From contig JAOUPE010000020.1 of the NCBI GenBank assembly GCA_029880025.1, forward strand, positions 1 through 12,259: DNA of 12,259 bases, given 5' to 3'. Both the position numbers and the translations under genes were made by a program. This document shows positions 4,981 through 11,960 of this stretch, piece by piece. Positions within the stretch are counted from its first letter, which is position 1; every line of letters begins with the position of its first letter. Below the pieces are notes generated by a model. It made no database searches, was not told the DNA's origin, and was given only the letters and a program-made list of their open reading frames with translations. The DNA comes from Caldifarciminota bacterium (lineage in GTDB: Bacteria > Hydrothermota > Tepidihabitantia > Tepidihabitantales > JAOUPE01).

Positions 4981-6423
4981 TTATTTTAGGGTTATTTTAA
5001 ATATAGTTTTTTTATCCGCTTGCTCCAGCTCGATTTTACCGTCATGTGATTCGATTATCTTTTTGACCAGGTATAGCCCAAGCCCGGTTTGTCCTTTTTG
5101 GGTGAAGAACGGCTCGAATACTTTATCGATAATTTTTTCATCAATACCTTTTCCATCATCAATAAAACTGAGCATCATATCCGCACCCTTTTTCTGTCCA
5201 CTAATTCTAATATTCCGGGCATTAGCTTCAATACTATTTTTAATCAGGTTGGAAAAGGCGGTGAGCAAAAGGGTCCGGTTGCCATAAACCCAAGCGCCCG
5301 CTACAATTTCTTTTTCGATTTTTATCATATCGAGCATATTTTGATTAAGGGCGATTGACTCATCAATAACTTCAGTCAGGTTCAATCGCTCTTTCTTTAT
5401 TTCGGTTTGGGCTAACAGCTTGAACGAATTCATCACCGTATTCATCCGGTTCGTTTCACTGGTTAAAATATTACGTTGCTCTTGGTTTAAATCACGTGCC
5501 AGTAAAGAAAGCGTGTGTAAAGAATTTTTGAATTCGTGACTGAAACCACTCGAAATTGCGCCAAATTCTTTAAGCAGGCTTATTTCCTTTGCTTTCTTTA
5601 ACCGGAAGCTTTCAAAACGTATCAGGTTGAATAGTATTAGTGCCTCTAAAATTACAAAGATTAAGATTATTCCGATGAGGAATCGGTTGTTTAAAGATAT
5701 TATCCTTTGTAAGGGCGCCATGCTGAAACCAGCAACAAAAAGCTTATCTCCAATATTATCTTCTAACTGCAATATTTTGCCATTTGGCGTATCGATTGAG
5801 TGAGCTCCCTTTCCCATAATCGGCAGAAATTCTTCGTAAAATGAACTGTAGATTATCGGTTTTTGGTTTTCGTCAAGAATTGAATAATAGAGCAGTTCGG
5901 AATTTTGGATGATAAAATCCAGGAGCCGATTCAAATTGGATTGAGACATTATTTCGGCTTTAGCCAGCAGAAGGATATCAATCGAATCCATCGGAAAATT
6001 TGCCAGCAATAATGGTTTATTCTCAAGAATTATTAGAGTATAAGATTTACTGCCTTTCAAATTTTGCTCATAAAAATTAAGAACTTCGCTTTCTTTTTCC
6101 TGATATTTGGTTATCCCCTTTTTCGTATTTTTGCCAAAGACCCAAATCCCCTGAATCTCATCCGAAAGTAAAGTGTTATCCACCGTCTTCCTATCTTTCA
6201 CAATCTTAATACCGGTCTTTTCTAATTCTATTAGTTTAAGCTTTTCTAATTCCTCTTCCTCTAACAGATAGTCTTCGAAAATCAAAGACATCGAAAAAAA
6301 AGTATTAGTATAACTTGTCTGATAAAGTCTTTGAAAGTTCCAGTTGCTAATTTTCGACATTGCGAAAGCGAGGAATAAAACAAAGACCAGAATTAGAATC
6401 AGAAAGACGAATCTTTTCTTCAT
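4981..6423 (-). CDS. Membrane sensor histidine kinase, partner of the sigma-54 regulator
   Basis: The 480-residue product is an inner-membrane kinase. TM1 is about 5-22; residues about 23-245 form a periplasmic sensor region without a family I can name; TM2 is about 248-268. The HisKA domain carries H296 in SGFSHEFKNSL. The HATPase_c domain has N395 in NLIKNSIEANA, the G1 box DDGKGI (422-427), FEPFFT (436-441) and G2 GLGL (447-450). All catalytic boxes are intact. The domain order matches NtrB/ZraS-type kinases that work with NtrC-family regulators. Residues about 178-235 (SILDENQKPIIYSS...) look like a PAS-like or double-PAS-type fold, which is inference. The gene lies 23 nt after the beta-barrel gene and 2 nt before the regulator gene, so it is co-transcribed with both. 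The signal is probably periplasmic and may involve the secreted products of the first two genes. The start is ATG at 6423 with only a weak GGG upstream. Confidence 0.93.
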   Translation of the reverse strand: MKKRFVFLILILVFVLFLAFAMSKISNWNFQRLYQTSYTNTFFSMSLIFEDYLLEEEELEKLKLIELEKTGIKIVKDRKTVDNTLLSDEIQGIWVFGKNTKKGITKYQEKESEVLNFYEQNLKGSKSYTLIILENKPLLLANFPMDSIDILLLAKAEIMSQSNLNRLLDFIIQNSELLYYSILDENQKPIIYSSFYEEFLPIMGKGAHSIDTPNGKILQLEDNIGDKLFVAGFSMAPLQRIISLNNRFLIGIILIFVILEALILFNLIRFESFRLKKAKEISLLKEFGAISSGFSHEFKNSLHTLSLLARDLNQEQRNILTSETNRMNTVMNSFKLLAQTEIKKERLNLTEVIDESIALNQNMLDMIKIEKEIVAGAWVYGNRTLLLTAFSNLIKNSIEANARNIRISGQKKGADMMLSFIDDGKGIDEKIIDKVFEPFFTQKGQTGLGLYLVKKIIESHDGKIELEQADKKTIFKITLK

Positions 6424-6446
6424 CTACCCAATCATATAAATCTTTT

Positions 6447-7463
6447 TTAGAAAATCAACCCGATGGTTAGACCACCAGTATTTTTCAAGTACCGGAAATC
6501 CTGGAGATTAGAATTATTATAAAGAAATTCGTATTGCAGAGTGAGGGCAAATTTACGATTTATGATTTTAGTCAATTTAAAGTCGAAATTTATGCCCTGG
6601 TCTTTACGGGTTGCATTTTCCAGAGTAAAATAATTTTTCTCGAAACCAAATAATCCGAGATTAACATACATTGGGGTTCTGACAAAAGTCAGGTTAAACG
6701 AACTGCCTAACATCTTTTTATCGGCTATGTTTTCCGGTTCAAACATTATATCATCGATATACGAATCTGGAACAAGAAAATTTGATTTGGGTTGGTCTGA
6801 TTTATAATAGGAAAACGAAAGATCGAGAGAAAAGTTTAGATTTAAGGGAAATTCCAATACAACCGATGGTTCGTAGAAAAATAAATTTTCGTCACTATAA
6901 ATTTTAAAACCGGCAGCGATACCGGGTTTAAGAAAGAAGTAGGGCATCGGAATTGAGATTGAGGATTTAACCACTGGTTCTAAATAGTCCTTAATCGAGT
7001 CGGAATGAAAATTTCGATAGTTCAGTTCAGTGCTGAGAATAGAACCATACCGATTCAAAAGATAGTAATTTAACGAATCACCGGCACCAATCTCGGTTAA
7101 TCGATAGATTTCATAATCCTTTGGCAAGAAGCTGTGGAAATTCAAGAAAAATTTGTTGCGATTACCCACTCCGGGCAAATAAAAGATTTTTTTCAGCACC
7201 AGGAAATTGTCAAAAACAAGGTCCGAACCGCTGACATTGACGGAAGCCAAGTTGCCATCGTATTCCAAGCCGAAGAACGATTCGTGATAGAGAAAACAAT
7301 TCAAATTTAGGATACTGCCCGGTTCTTTTTGATTTAGAAAATAGAGGTTATCGGTAGCAGAACCGGTAAGCGACAATTCAAAATTAGTCGCCGCAAAAAG
7401 GAACCAGGGGAGGAAGATTATAATTCCTCCCCTTACCATATTCTGCTTATTGCGAGCCGCCAT
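6447..7463 (-). CDS. Putative outer-membrane beta-barrel protein
   Basis: The product is about 338 residues from ATG 7463. A signal peptide is clear: basic start (AARNKQNMVR), then GGIIIFLPWFLFA, cleavage near residue 25. The rest alternates polar and hydrophobic/aromatic residues in short strands, such as MYVNLGLFGFEKNYFTL and KFALTLQYEFLY, separated by Asn/Asp-rich turns. It ends in LTIGLIF, a C-terminal Phe typical of barrels inserted by the Bam machinery. No named family is recognised; it could be a channel or a structural or adhesive barrel. An in-frame ATG at 7493 would put ten extra residues before the signal peptide and is rejected. ATG 7463 has GAGG 8 nt upstream; ATG 7439 is the alternative. 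The 5' end overlaps the preceding gene by 17 nt, implying coupled translation. Its place between a secreted OB-like protein and a sensor kinase suggests one envelope function. Confidence 0.75.
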   Translation of the reverse strand: MAARNKQNMVRGGIIIFLPWFLFAATNFELSLTGSATDNLYFLNQKEPGSILNLNCFLYHESFFGLEYDGNLASVNVSGSDLVFDNFLVLKKIFYLPGVGNRNKFFLNFHSFLPKDYEIYRLTEIGAGDSLNYYLLNRYGSILSTELNYRNFHSDSIKDYLEPVVKSSISIPMPYFFLKPGIAAGFKIYSDENLFFYEPSVVLEFPLNLNFSLDLSFSYYKSDQPKSNFLVPDSYIDDIMFEPENIADKKMLGSSFNLTFVRTPMYVNLGLFGFEKNYFTLENATRKDQGINFDFKLTKIINRKFALTLQYEFLYNNSNLQDFRYLKNTGGLTIGLIF

Positions 7464-8214
7464 GCCCTCTTCCTCGACCATGACCCTCACCATGTCTTCC
7501 GCCCTGACCCTGGCCTGGACCGCCGTGATGATGTTTTCCTTGTCGCCACATCGGAAATCCTTGTTTATTGCGTAAACTCAGTTCGGTTCGAGTGCGGTTA
7601 TTTCTCATCTCGCGCGCAATAATCATCTTTTCGCCATTCGAAGTTACCTCTGAGCCGCGCAGTTCAATTTCATCACCAATCCGCAAACGATTTTGCAGAT
7701 ACCATTCTGGCGCCAATCTAACTCGGATTAATTCACCCTCTTGTTTACCCTTCTCCATTCGAATTCTTGCCTCCATTATATCCGATGGCTCATCAGTATA
7801 AAGGTCCTCGATTTTTCCTTTAAATTGCTTCTCAGTTTTCGGATTATAGAAATGGCGTTCTGCCTTTAGCCTGGTCTTTATCCAGAGTGGCTCGAAATTC
7901 TTGCCGCGAATCTGGTAGCGAATTTTATTCTTTATCATTTCCTTAACCATATATTTATTCTTCTCCATATACTTACCGGTTAGGATTAACTCATCCCCAT
8001 TTTCGATGTCTTTATCCAAAAACCAGCGCGGACAAAGTTGCGCCTGAATCATCTCTTGATTTTTCGTCTGCAATCTTACCTGAATAATCTCGCCCTGATT
8101 TTCGGTTGAAGCCATTTCCTGAACCTGGACAACTTGACCTTTTACTTCGGTTTCCTGGGCTACTAACATTCCGATTCCCAAGAAGAGTATCGTGATGCAA
8201 GCTAATGTTTTCAT
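7447..8214 (-). CDS. Secreted protein with duplicated OB-like domain and His/Gly-rich tail
   Basis: The product is about 255 residues from ATG 8214, with a signal peptide 1-19 (MKTLACITILFLGIGMLVA). Two homologous units follow. Unit 1 (about 24-112) contains LCPRWFL, a GDELILTG turn and a final FEPLW. Unit 2 (about 131-223) contains LAPEWYL, GDEIELRG, MIIAREM and GFPMW. The 'L-P-W-(F/Y)-L ... GDE ... G ... LR..G.P.W' signature is one I associate with small secreted OB-fold-like proteins of unknown function. The tail (224-255) carries HHH and three further His among Gly, Gln and Arg, a likely metal-binding stretch. ATG 8214 has AGGAG 5 nt upstream and lies 15 nt after the predicted sigma-54 start site. 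The upstream in-frame ATG at 8244 lies before that start site and cannot be used from this promoter. As first gene of the operon it may be the sensed or sensing periplasmic component, by analogy with ZraP (inference). Confidence 0.75.
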   Translation of the reverse strand: MKTLACITILFLGIGMLVAQETEVKGQVVQVQEMASTENQGEIIQVRLQTKNQEMIQAQLCPRWFLDKDIENGDELILTGKYMEKNKYMVKEMIKNKIRYQIRGKNFEPLWIKTRLKAERHFYNPKTEKQFKGKIEDLYTDEPSDIMEARIRMEKGKQEGELIRVRLAPEWYLQNRLRIGDEIELRGSEVTSNGEKMIIAREMRNNRTRTELSLRNKQGFPMWRQGKHHHGGPGQGQGGRHGEGHGRGRGHGGSQ

Positions 8215-8239
8215 TTTTTCTCCTTTCGCTATATACTTA

Positions 8240-8256
8240 TGCAAAAGGCGTGCCAG
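8240..8256 (-). promoter_or_regulatory. Sigma-54 promoter (-24/-12) of the four-gene operon
   Basis: On the minus strand, positions 8256 to 8240 read CTGGCACGCCTTTTGCA. This matches the sigma-54 consensus YTGGCACG-N4-TTGCW at every fixed position. GG is at 8254-8253 and GC at 8242-8241, which puts +1 near 8229. The transcript would begin GCGAAAGGAG and reach the ATG at 8214 after 15 nt. The operon it drives encodes its own sigma-54 activator. Confidence 0.88.
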
Positions 8257-8296
8257 TTCTAAGTTATTGATTTTGCGTGCATTTTTATCTTATACC

Positions 8297-8321
8297 TTCG
8301 ACTTTTTTGTCGTTTCGACAA
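8297..8321. promoter_or_regulatory. Putative upstream activator site for the NtrC-type regulator
   Basis: TTGTCG-TTT-CGACAA at 8307-8321 is a perfect 6+6 palindrome. A further TTCGAC at 8297-8302 pairs with TTGTCG as CGAC-N6-GTCG, giving three related half-sites. The palindrome centre (8314) is about 85 bp upstream of the predicted start site, within the usual range for enhancer sites of sigma-54 activators. Assignment to this operon's regulator is inference; on the plus strand the palindrome plus T-run could also look like a weak terminator, but no gene there needs one. Confidence 0.55.
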
Positions 8322-8398
8322 TTTTGATGAATGACATTATTAGGGACCGCTTTAAGAACAGCTCGAGGATTTTCCTAAGCTTTTATTAAATTGATGAA

Positions 8399-9358
8399 TT
8401 ATTCCCACCACTCACCGATAAAGAATATTCTGGAATCGTCTTTTGAGAAAATTGGTGAGTGACACAGAAAATTGGCTGGGAAATAATTTGGTGTTATATT
8501 TTGGTTATTTGTCCCATCCGCATTCATCAGATAAATATCATATTTACCCTCTTTGTTGATTGCGGCAACAATATAGACAATCTTTATTCTAGAATGAGAC
8601 CAACTGGCTAAACCTTGAGAATATCCGTTATTGGTCAGGCGCGTTTCTTCCGAACCGTCTGAATTTATCACGAAAATATTATAATTGCCATGAGTGCTGC
8701 TTGGGTCTTCCAACCGTTCAAAGACAATCTTGGTGCCATCAGGATTCAGCCGTGGGTCATAATCACCGATCGGCAGATTAGCATTACCCCATTGTCCGGC
8801 ATTAGCCGGATTGGTGATTTGGGTTGGCTGTGTTCCGTCATCGTTTATGCTCCATATTTTAAACCCTGAAGTAAATACAATTTTGTTTGCTTTCCAATCG
8901 ATATCAGCATCATGAGAGCCGGAATCAAATAACTTCTGTATATTACTACCATCTGCCTCCATCACATAAATATCAAGGTCATTTTCGCGTTTAGAAAGAA
9001 AGGCAATACGATTGCCATCCGAAGACCAAGCTGGATAAAGGTCCCAAAAAGAATTGTCGGTGACTCTGTGAAAATTATTACCATCCACCCCTAAAACGCA
9101 GATTTCCATATTTTCGTTATTCTCACCGTCAATCTTTTGGGCAAAGACAAACTTATCACCTGAATTATTCAGCCGTAGAATTTGAATTTCCTTAGCCGAA
9201 GAATAAATCAACTCGCTGCTTTCGGTTGATAATTCAAACGCATAGATACCCCATCTTTCCTGATGCGGCACGGTCTTCGCTGATTTTTTACACTGTGAAG
9301 AAATAAAGGATACAAAGATGATTACTAATACGAAAATTTGATTTAGTCTTTTTTTCAT
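8399..9358 (-). CDS. PD40/TolB-like beta-propeller protein, exported
   Basis: The product is about 319 residues from ATG 9358. The N-terminus MKKRLNQIFVLVIIFVSFIS followed by SQCKK is a signal peptide with C23. The -1 residue Gln is unusual for a lipobox, so it may be a lipoprotein or simply secreted. The body has four to five PD40 repeats with signatures such as PAWSSDGNRIAFLS, DIYVMEADGSNIQKL, DPRLNPDGTKIVFE, IFVINSDGSEETRLT and IYLMNADGTNNQNI. These blades form the propeller of TolB-C-like proteins, usually a binding scaffold. No enzyme domain is attached. An in-frame ATG at 9421 would overlap the preceding gene and put 21 residues before the signal sequence, so it is rejected, although no clear ribosome binding site precedes 9358. 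The gene follows the DUF3795 gene by 13 nt and probably shares its transcript; a functional link is not evident. Confidence 0.8.
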   Translation of the reverse strand: MKKRLNQIFVLVIIFVSFISSQCKKSAKTVPHQERWGIYAFELSTESSELIYSSAKEIQILRLNNSGDKFVFAQKIDGENNENMEICVLGVDGNNFHRVTDNSFWDLYPAWSSDGNRIAFLSKRENDLDIYVMEADGSNIQKLFDSGSHDADIDWKANKIVFTSGFKIWSINDDGTQPTQITNPANAGQWGNANLPIGDYDPRLNPDGTKIVFERLEDPSSTHGNYNIFVINSDGSEETRLTNNGYSQGLASWSHSRIKIVYIVAAINKEGKYDIYLMNADGTNNQNITPNYFPANFLCHSPIFSKDDSRIFFIGEWWE

Positions 9359-9371
9359 CAGATTACTGAAT

Positions 9372-9716
9372 CTAAAGGTCTTTTCTGATTCGTTCCAGGT
9401 TGGCTTTTGCCTCAGTACCAATCATCTGGAAATGCTTATTCAGTTTTTCGCATGAGAATTCATCACAATGAGCACAGGTTTTTACATTCTTTTTAATAGC
9501 ACAGGCACGCACCTCACACATATCACAAAATTTGATTAACCGTTTGCCAAAAGCCAGACATCCATCACAATTAATATCTTCGATTTTGAGGGGAAACTGT
9601 TCAGATGACCATTTTTCGACAACTTTTTTCCTTGCCTCGTTATCATCCTTTTGGGTTGCGATATAGGCTGGGCAATCGCTACAAACCAGTCCACAAAATG
9701 CCGTCATTTTCTCCAT
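9372..9716 (-). CDS. DUF3795 family Cys-rich protein
   Basis: The 114-residue cytosolic protein has 11 cysteines: C8 and the C12-x2-C15 of FCGLVCSDCPAY, C50-x2-C53 (NCDGCLA), C64, C67 and C72, and C81-x2-C84 plus C89 (TCAHCDEFSCEKL). The CGLxCxxCPAY start and the spacing of later pairs are the DUF3795 signature. Family members are thought to bind metal or an iron-sulfur cluster, but I know of no assigned reaction. The ATG at 9716 has AGGAG about 7 nt upstream. It lies 14 nt after the YdeI-family gene and 13 nt before the PD40 gene, so these are likely co-transcribed. The length is normal for the family. Confidence 0.88.
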   Translation of the reverse strand: MEKMTAFCGLVCSDCPAYIATQKDDNEARKKVVEKWSSEQFPLKIEDINCDGCLAFGKRLIKFCDMCEVRACAIKKNVKTCAHCDEFSCEKLNKHFQMIGTEAKANLERIRKDL

Positions 9717-9730
9717 ATTTCTCTCCTTTT

Positions 9731-10300
9731 TTATTTTAAACCAAGCTTTTTATTTTTTACTAAAAGTCTGATAGCTTCTTTTGTTCTTTTCTCGCGAGTT
9801 TCTTGTTTTTTTGCGCTTATTATCCATCCCACATAATTTCTTTGGTGCGATGGGGCAAGTTTGTTGAAGTTTTCCCAGGCTTTCTTATTTGCCATTAACG
9901 ATTCTTTTAGATATTGCGGCAACACAAGCTTTTTCTTCAGTCTTTCTCGTAATGTATCCTCATTTCGATTTAAGACCGATCGTTCGATTTTCGAAAGCCC
10001 GATTTTGGTCATTTTTCCTTTGCTTATCAATTTCCTCAGTCTCTTCTTATTCAGTTCCGACCATTTTGTTGTATTGGTTCGAGGCGTAAATTTTCGGGCG
10101 AATTTTTCTTCATCCATCTTTTTTATAATGCTGTCAATCCAGCCAAAACACAGCGCCTCTTCGACCGAGTCTTCATAAGGGATGCTTGGTTTGCCGGTAT
10201 ATGTTTTAAAATAAATCAACCAGACTTCTTTTTCCTTGTCATGATTCTTTTCCAGCCATTTCCGCCAATCCTCACGGTTGTTTACATACATTGCTCTCAT
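9731..10300 (-). CDS. YdeI/OmdA-family protein
   Basis: The 189-residue product has no signal peptide. Family landmarks are WLEKNHDKEKEVWLIYFKTY near the start, the conserved YEDSVEEALCFGWIDS block (42-57), RKFTPRTNTTKWSELNKKR (69-87), and a C-terminal helical part ending in the SAKKQETREKRTKEAIRLL segment (about 162-180) typical of the OmdA/YdeI-type C-terminus. The family is named from YdeI/OmpD-associated proteins and has been linked to bacteriocin protection in some bacteria; the biochemical role is not established. Length and motif order are complete. ATG 10300 is used, with ATG 10291 (fourth codon) as a possible alternative; neither has a strong ribosome binding site. It begins the run of three close genes 9731, 9372 and 8399. 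Confidence 0.9.
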   Translation of the reverse strand: MRAMYVNNREDWRKWLEKNHDKEKEVWLIYFKTYTGKPSIPYEDSVEEALCFGWIDSIIKKMDEEKFARKFTPRTNTTKWSELNKKRLRKLISKGKMTKIGLSKIERSVLNRNEDTLRERLKKKLVLPQYLKESLMANKKAWENFNKLAPSHQRNYVGWIISAKKQETREKRTKEAIRLLVKNKKLGLK

Positions 10301-10387
10301 GATACTACCATTTGCTTAAGAAATTTTTCGCCTTCTTTTTTTGCAGGGGACTTTTACTAGATAGTTTTGCTTTAAAAAGTTTTAAGA

Positions 10388-10753
10388 TTATTTCTTCCTT
10401 TGTATCAAAGCAAACGTTACCCCGGAGGGTTCATTGAATAAACAGATACGAGAACGTGGGGTAATATCAATCGGCGGCTCAACGATAAAGGCGCCCAATT
10501 GCTCAAGTTGTTTCGCCGTTTTATCAATATCCTCAACTTCGATATAAAGGGTCAAAAATGGCAGCTTAGCCCTTCTTAAGGTAAAGACACCACCGCCGCT
10601 AAATTTGTTTTCTTCTTTTAGAATCGGAATATAATGAATTCCGGTTTCTTTATCATAATCGATTTGCCACCCGAATGCTTTTTTAAAGAACTCCACAGAT
10701 TTTTCGGCATTATGGGAAGCGAGTTCCCAAAAAACAATTGGATTAGAGCTCAT
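10388..10753 (-). CDS. VOC-superfamily (glyoxalase/bleomycin-resistance fold) protein
   Basis: The product is 121 residues from ATG 10753. It has the one-module VOC pattern: PIVFWELASHNAEKSVEFFK, then AFGWQIDY near the start, a Gly-rich strand (FSGGGVFTL), the LTLYIEVEDIDKTAKQLEQL helix region, and the final ICLFNEPSGVTFALIQ. The fold usually binds a divalent metal and acts on small molecules, but the substrate cannot be told. The metal-ligand residue at the first strand is not obvious (FWEL). ATG 10753 has AGGAG 6 nt upstream; an in-frame ATG at 10798 would add 15 residues without a site and is rejected. The 87-nt gap to the next gene shows nothing clear. Confidence 0.85.
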   Translation of the reverse strand: MSSNPIVFWELASHNAEKSVEFFKKAFGWQIDYDKETGIHYIPILKEENKFSGGGVFTLRRAKLPFLTLYIEVEDIDKTAKQLEQLGAFIVEPPIDITPRSRICLFNEPSGVTFALIQRKK

Positions 10754-10872
10754 TTTATACTCCTTTCTTAATAATTTCGAACAAACTCTAAAAACCAAAC
10801 GAGCACTGAATTTCTGTTAACTCTTAGCTTATCTGATTTTACTTCTCAGTCAAGCTCTCTAAGAGATTAATT

Positions 10873-10904
10873 ATTATCTCCGTATTATCGGGGATAATCT
10901 TTTT
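10873..10904. terminator. Putative hairpin terminator in the 10754-11008 spacer
   Basis: A 9-nt stem, ATTATCTCC (10873-10881) and GGGGATAAT (10890-10898), encloses an 8-nt loop; one pair is G-U. On the plus strand it is followed by CTTTTT. The gene that would end here is on the minus strand (stop at 11009), where no U-tract follows the hairpin, so termination in that direction is less certain. Confidence 0.4.
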
Positions 10905-11008
10905 CTGGGTGAATCGGTGTTAATCGCCTGACGCCCAAGTGCTTTGGACAACGGCGTTTCTGGTTAAAATTGTTTTAAATCTACTTACGCTGTATTCTCT
11001 ATGCTATT

Positions 11009-11896
11009 TTATATCAATTTAATTCGGAATTTTTCAACCAGATGGTCAGGATTATAGGATTGTTTTGCTTGCCGTAGCCCTGGTTCAGCCAAATCCTGCT
11101 CCCGATTAATATGGGGCACATCGTGCCAGATTTTCTCACAAAATTGCTGATTGATTATAGCATAACTTCCTCTGATTTCTGAGTTGGCTTTCTCAAGGTG
11201 AACCACTGCGGTCTGGTCGTTCAGAAGTTCACCTACAGCAAATGCCTCGACTTTATTATTAACTACAATCACCGCTCCTTGAATTTTTAGAGCCGAGAAA
11301 TTGTTAAGGGCTTCCTTAATTGCTTCCCATTCACCCAATAGATTCATATCCTCTTCGCAGCGATGCCACTGGCACCAGGTGTCAGCCAAATCCAAACATT
11401 CCTTTATATAATTCTCGTTCAATGGGGCATAGGTGAATTGATAATTTTTGAGAAAACTATTGAGATGGTTTTTCTTCTGATGATATTTCCTACCCGAAAG
11501 CTTAATCAAATCATCGGTCCGATAGACATAATCAAACTGGTCACGAGTCGGTTCAACAATAAGTTCATCGGCTCCAGTAATTTCTGCAACCAATCTTTGG
11601 TCGGCTCGTTCGATGCGTGGTTCATTTTCTCCCTTATCTCGAAGCCATCTTAAAAGCATACGGGTAACTTCCAATCTCGATTCAAGCCCGATGGGTTGAA
11701 AGAAATATAAACCGTTGTTGGCACAAAGGATAATTAGATTATCCTGATAGATTGTCCACTGGAATTTATAATGATTGCGCCAAATGAATAAATTAGTAAA
11801 AGTCCATTCTGATGTCTCAGGTTGATATTTATTTAGGATTTCCTGAATATAGTCCCGGTCTTGAATTTCTATTGTTTTGAATTTAGGAAATGTCAT
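11009..11896 (-). CDS. DUF2156 / phosphatidylglycerol lysyltransferase-like domain protein
   Basis: The 295-residue soluble protein opens with FPKFKTIEIQDRDYIQEIL and the hallmark PETSEWTFTNLFIWR block (26-40). It continues with GRKYHQKKNHLNSFLKNY (about 135-152), the INREQDLAEPGLRQAKQSY region (about 265-283), and a basic end. This order is that of stand-alone DUF2156 proteins, a GNAT-like fold related to the transferase domain of MprF. MprF-type enzymes transfer an aminoacyl group from tRNA to membrane lipid; this protein lacks the membrane-spanning flippase part, so its acceptor is unknown. The length fits the family. The ATG at 11896 has no visible Shine-Dalgarno sequence, and the hairpin of 11900-11958 ends directly before it. 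The next gene on the strand is the molybdopterin enzyme, 64 nt upstream. Confidence 0.88.
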   Translation of the reverse strand: MTFPKFKTIEIQDRDYIQEILNKYQPETSEWTFTNLFIWRNHYKFQWTIYQDNLIILCANNGLYFFQPIGLESRLEVTRMLLRWLRDKGENEPRIERADQRLVAEITGADELIVEPTRDQFDYVYRTDDLIKLSGRKYHQKKNHLNSFLKNYQFTYAPLNENYIKECLDLADTWCQWHRCEEDMNLLGEWEAIKEALNNFSALKIQGAVIVVNNKVEAFAVGELLNDQTAVVHLEKANSEIRGSYAIINQQFCEKIWHDVPHINREQDLAEPGLRQAKQSYNPDHLVEKFRIKLI

Positions 11897-11899
11897 TTG

Positions 11900-11958
11900 G
11901 TTATTAGATTCTGGTTGTTAGTTACCAGTCTATAAACTAACATCTAACAACTAATAAC
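11900..11958. repeat. Inverted repeat between the molybdoenzyme and DUF2156 genes
   Basis: GTTATTAG (11900-11907) and GTTGTTAG (11914-11921) are complementary to the run CTAACAACTAATAAC (11944-11958). The stem has a six-base bulge on one side. The hairpin fills nearly the whole spacer and ends 4 nt before the DUF2156 start codon. It could slow translation start or mark a transcript end; no U-tract is seen. Confidence 0.5.
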
Positions 11959-11960
11959 TA

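Noticed and set aside
4970..5358. Plus-strand open frames opposite the kinase and regulator genes
   Set aside because: They are antisense shadows of genes with complete catalytic motifs and have no initiation signals of their own.
5765..5785. TGGCA...TTGC sigma-54-like match on the minus strand inside the kinase gene
   Set aside because: The GG-to-GC spacing is one base short of that at 8240-8256, and it lies in coding sequence.
7464..7493. Upstream ATG (7493) as start of the beta-barrel protein
   Set aside because: It adds an acidic stretch before the signal peptide, deep in the preceding gene's tail; ATG 7463 has better site and signal-peptide context.
8215..8244. Upstream ATG (8244) as start of the OB-like protein
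   Set aside because: It lies before the predicted sigma-54 start site (about 8229) and within the promoter, puts ten residues before a good signal peptide, and lacks a ribosome binding site. ATG 8214 has AGGAG.
8307..8325. TTGTCG-TTT-CGACAA read as a plus-strand intrinsic terminator
   Set aside because: No plus-strand gene ends there, the stem is short, and its position fits an activator site of the sigma-54 promoter better.
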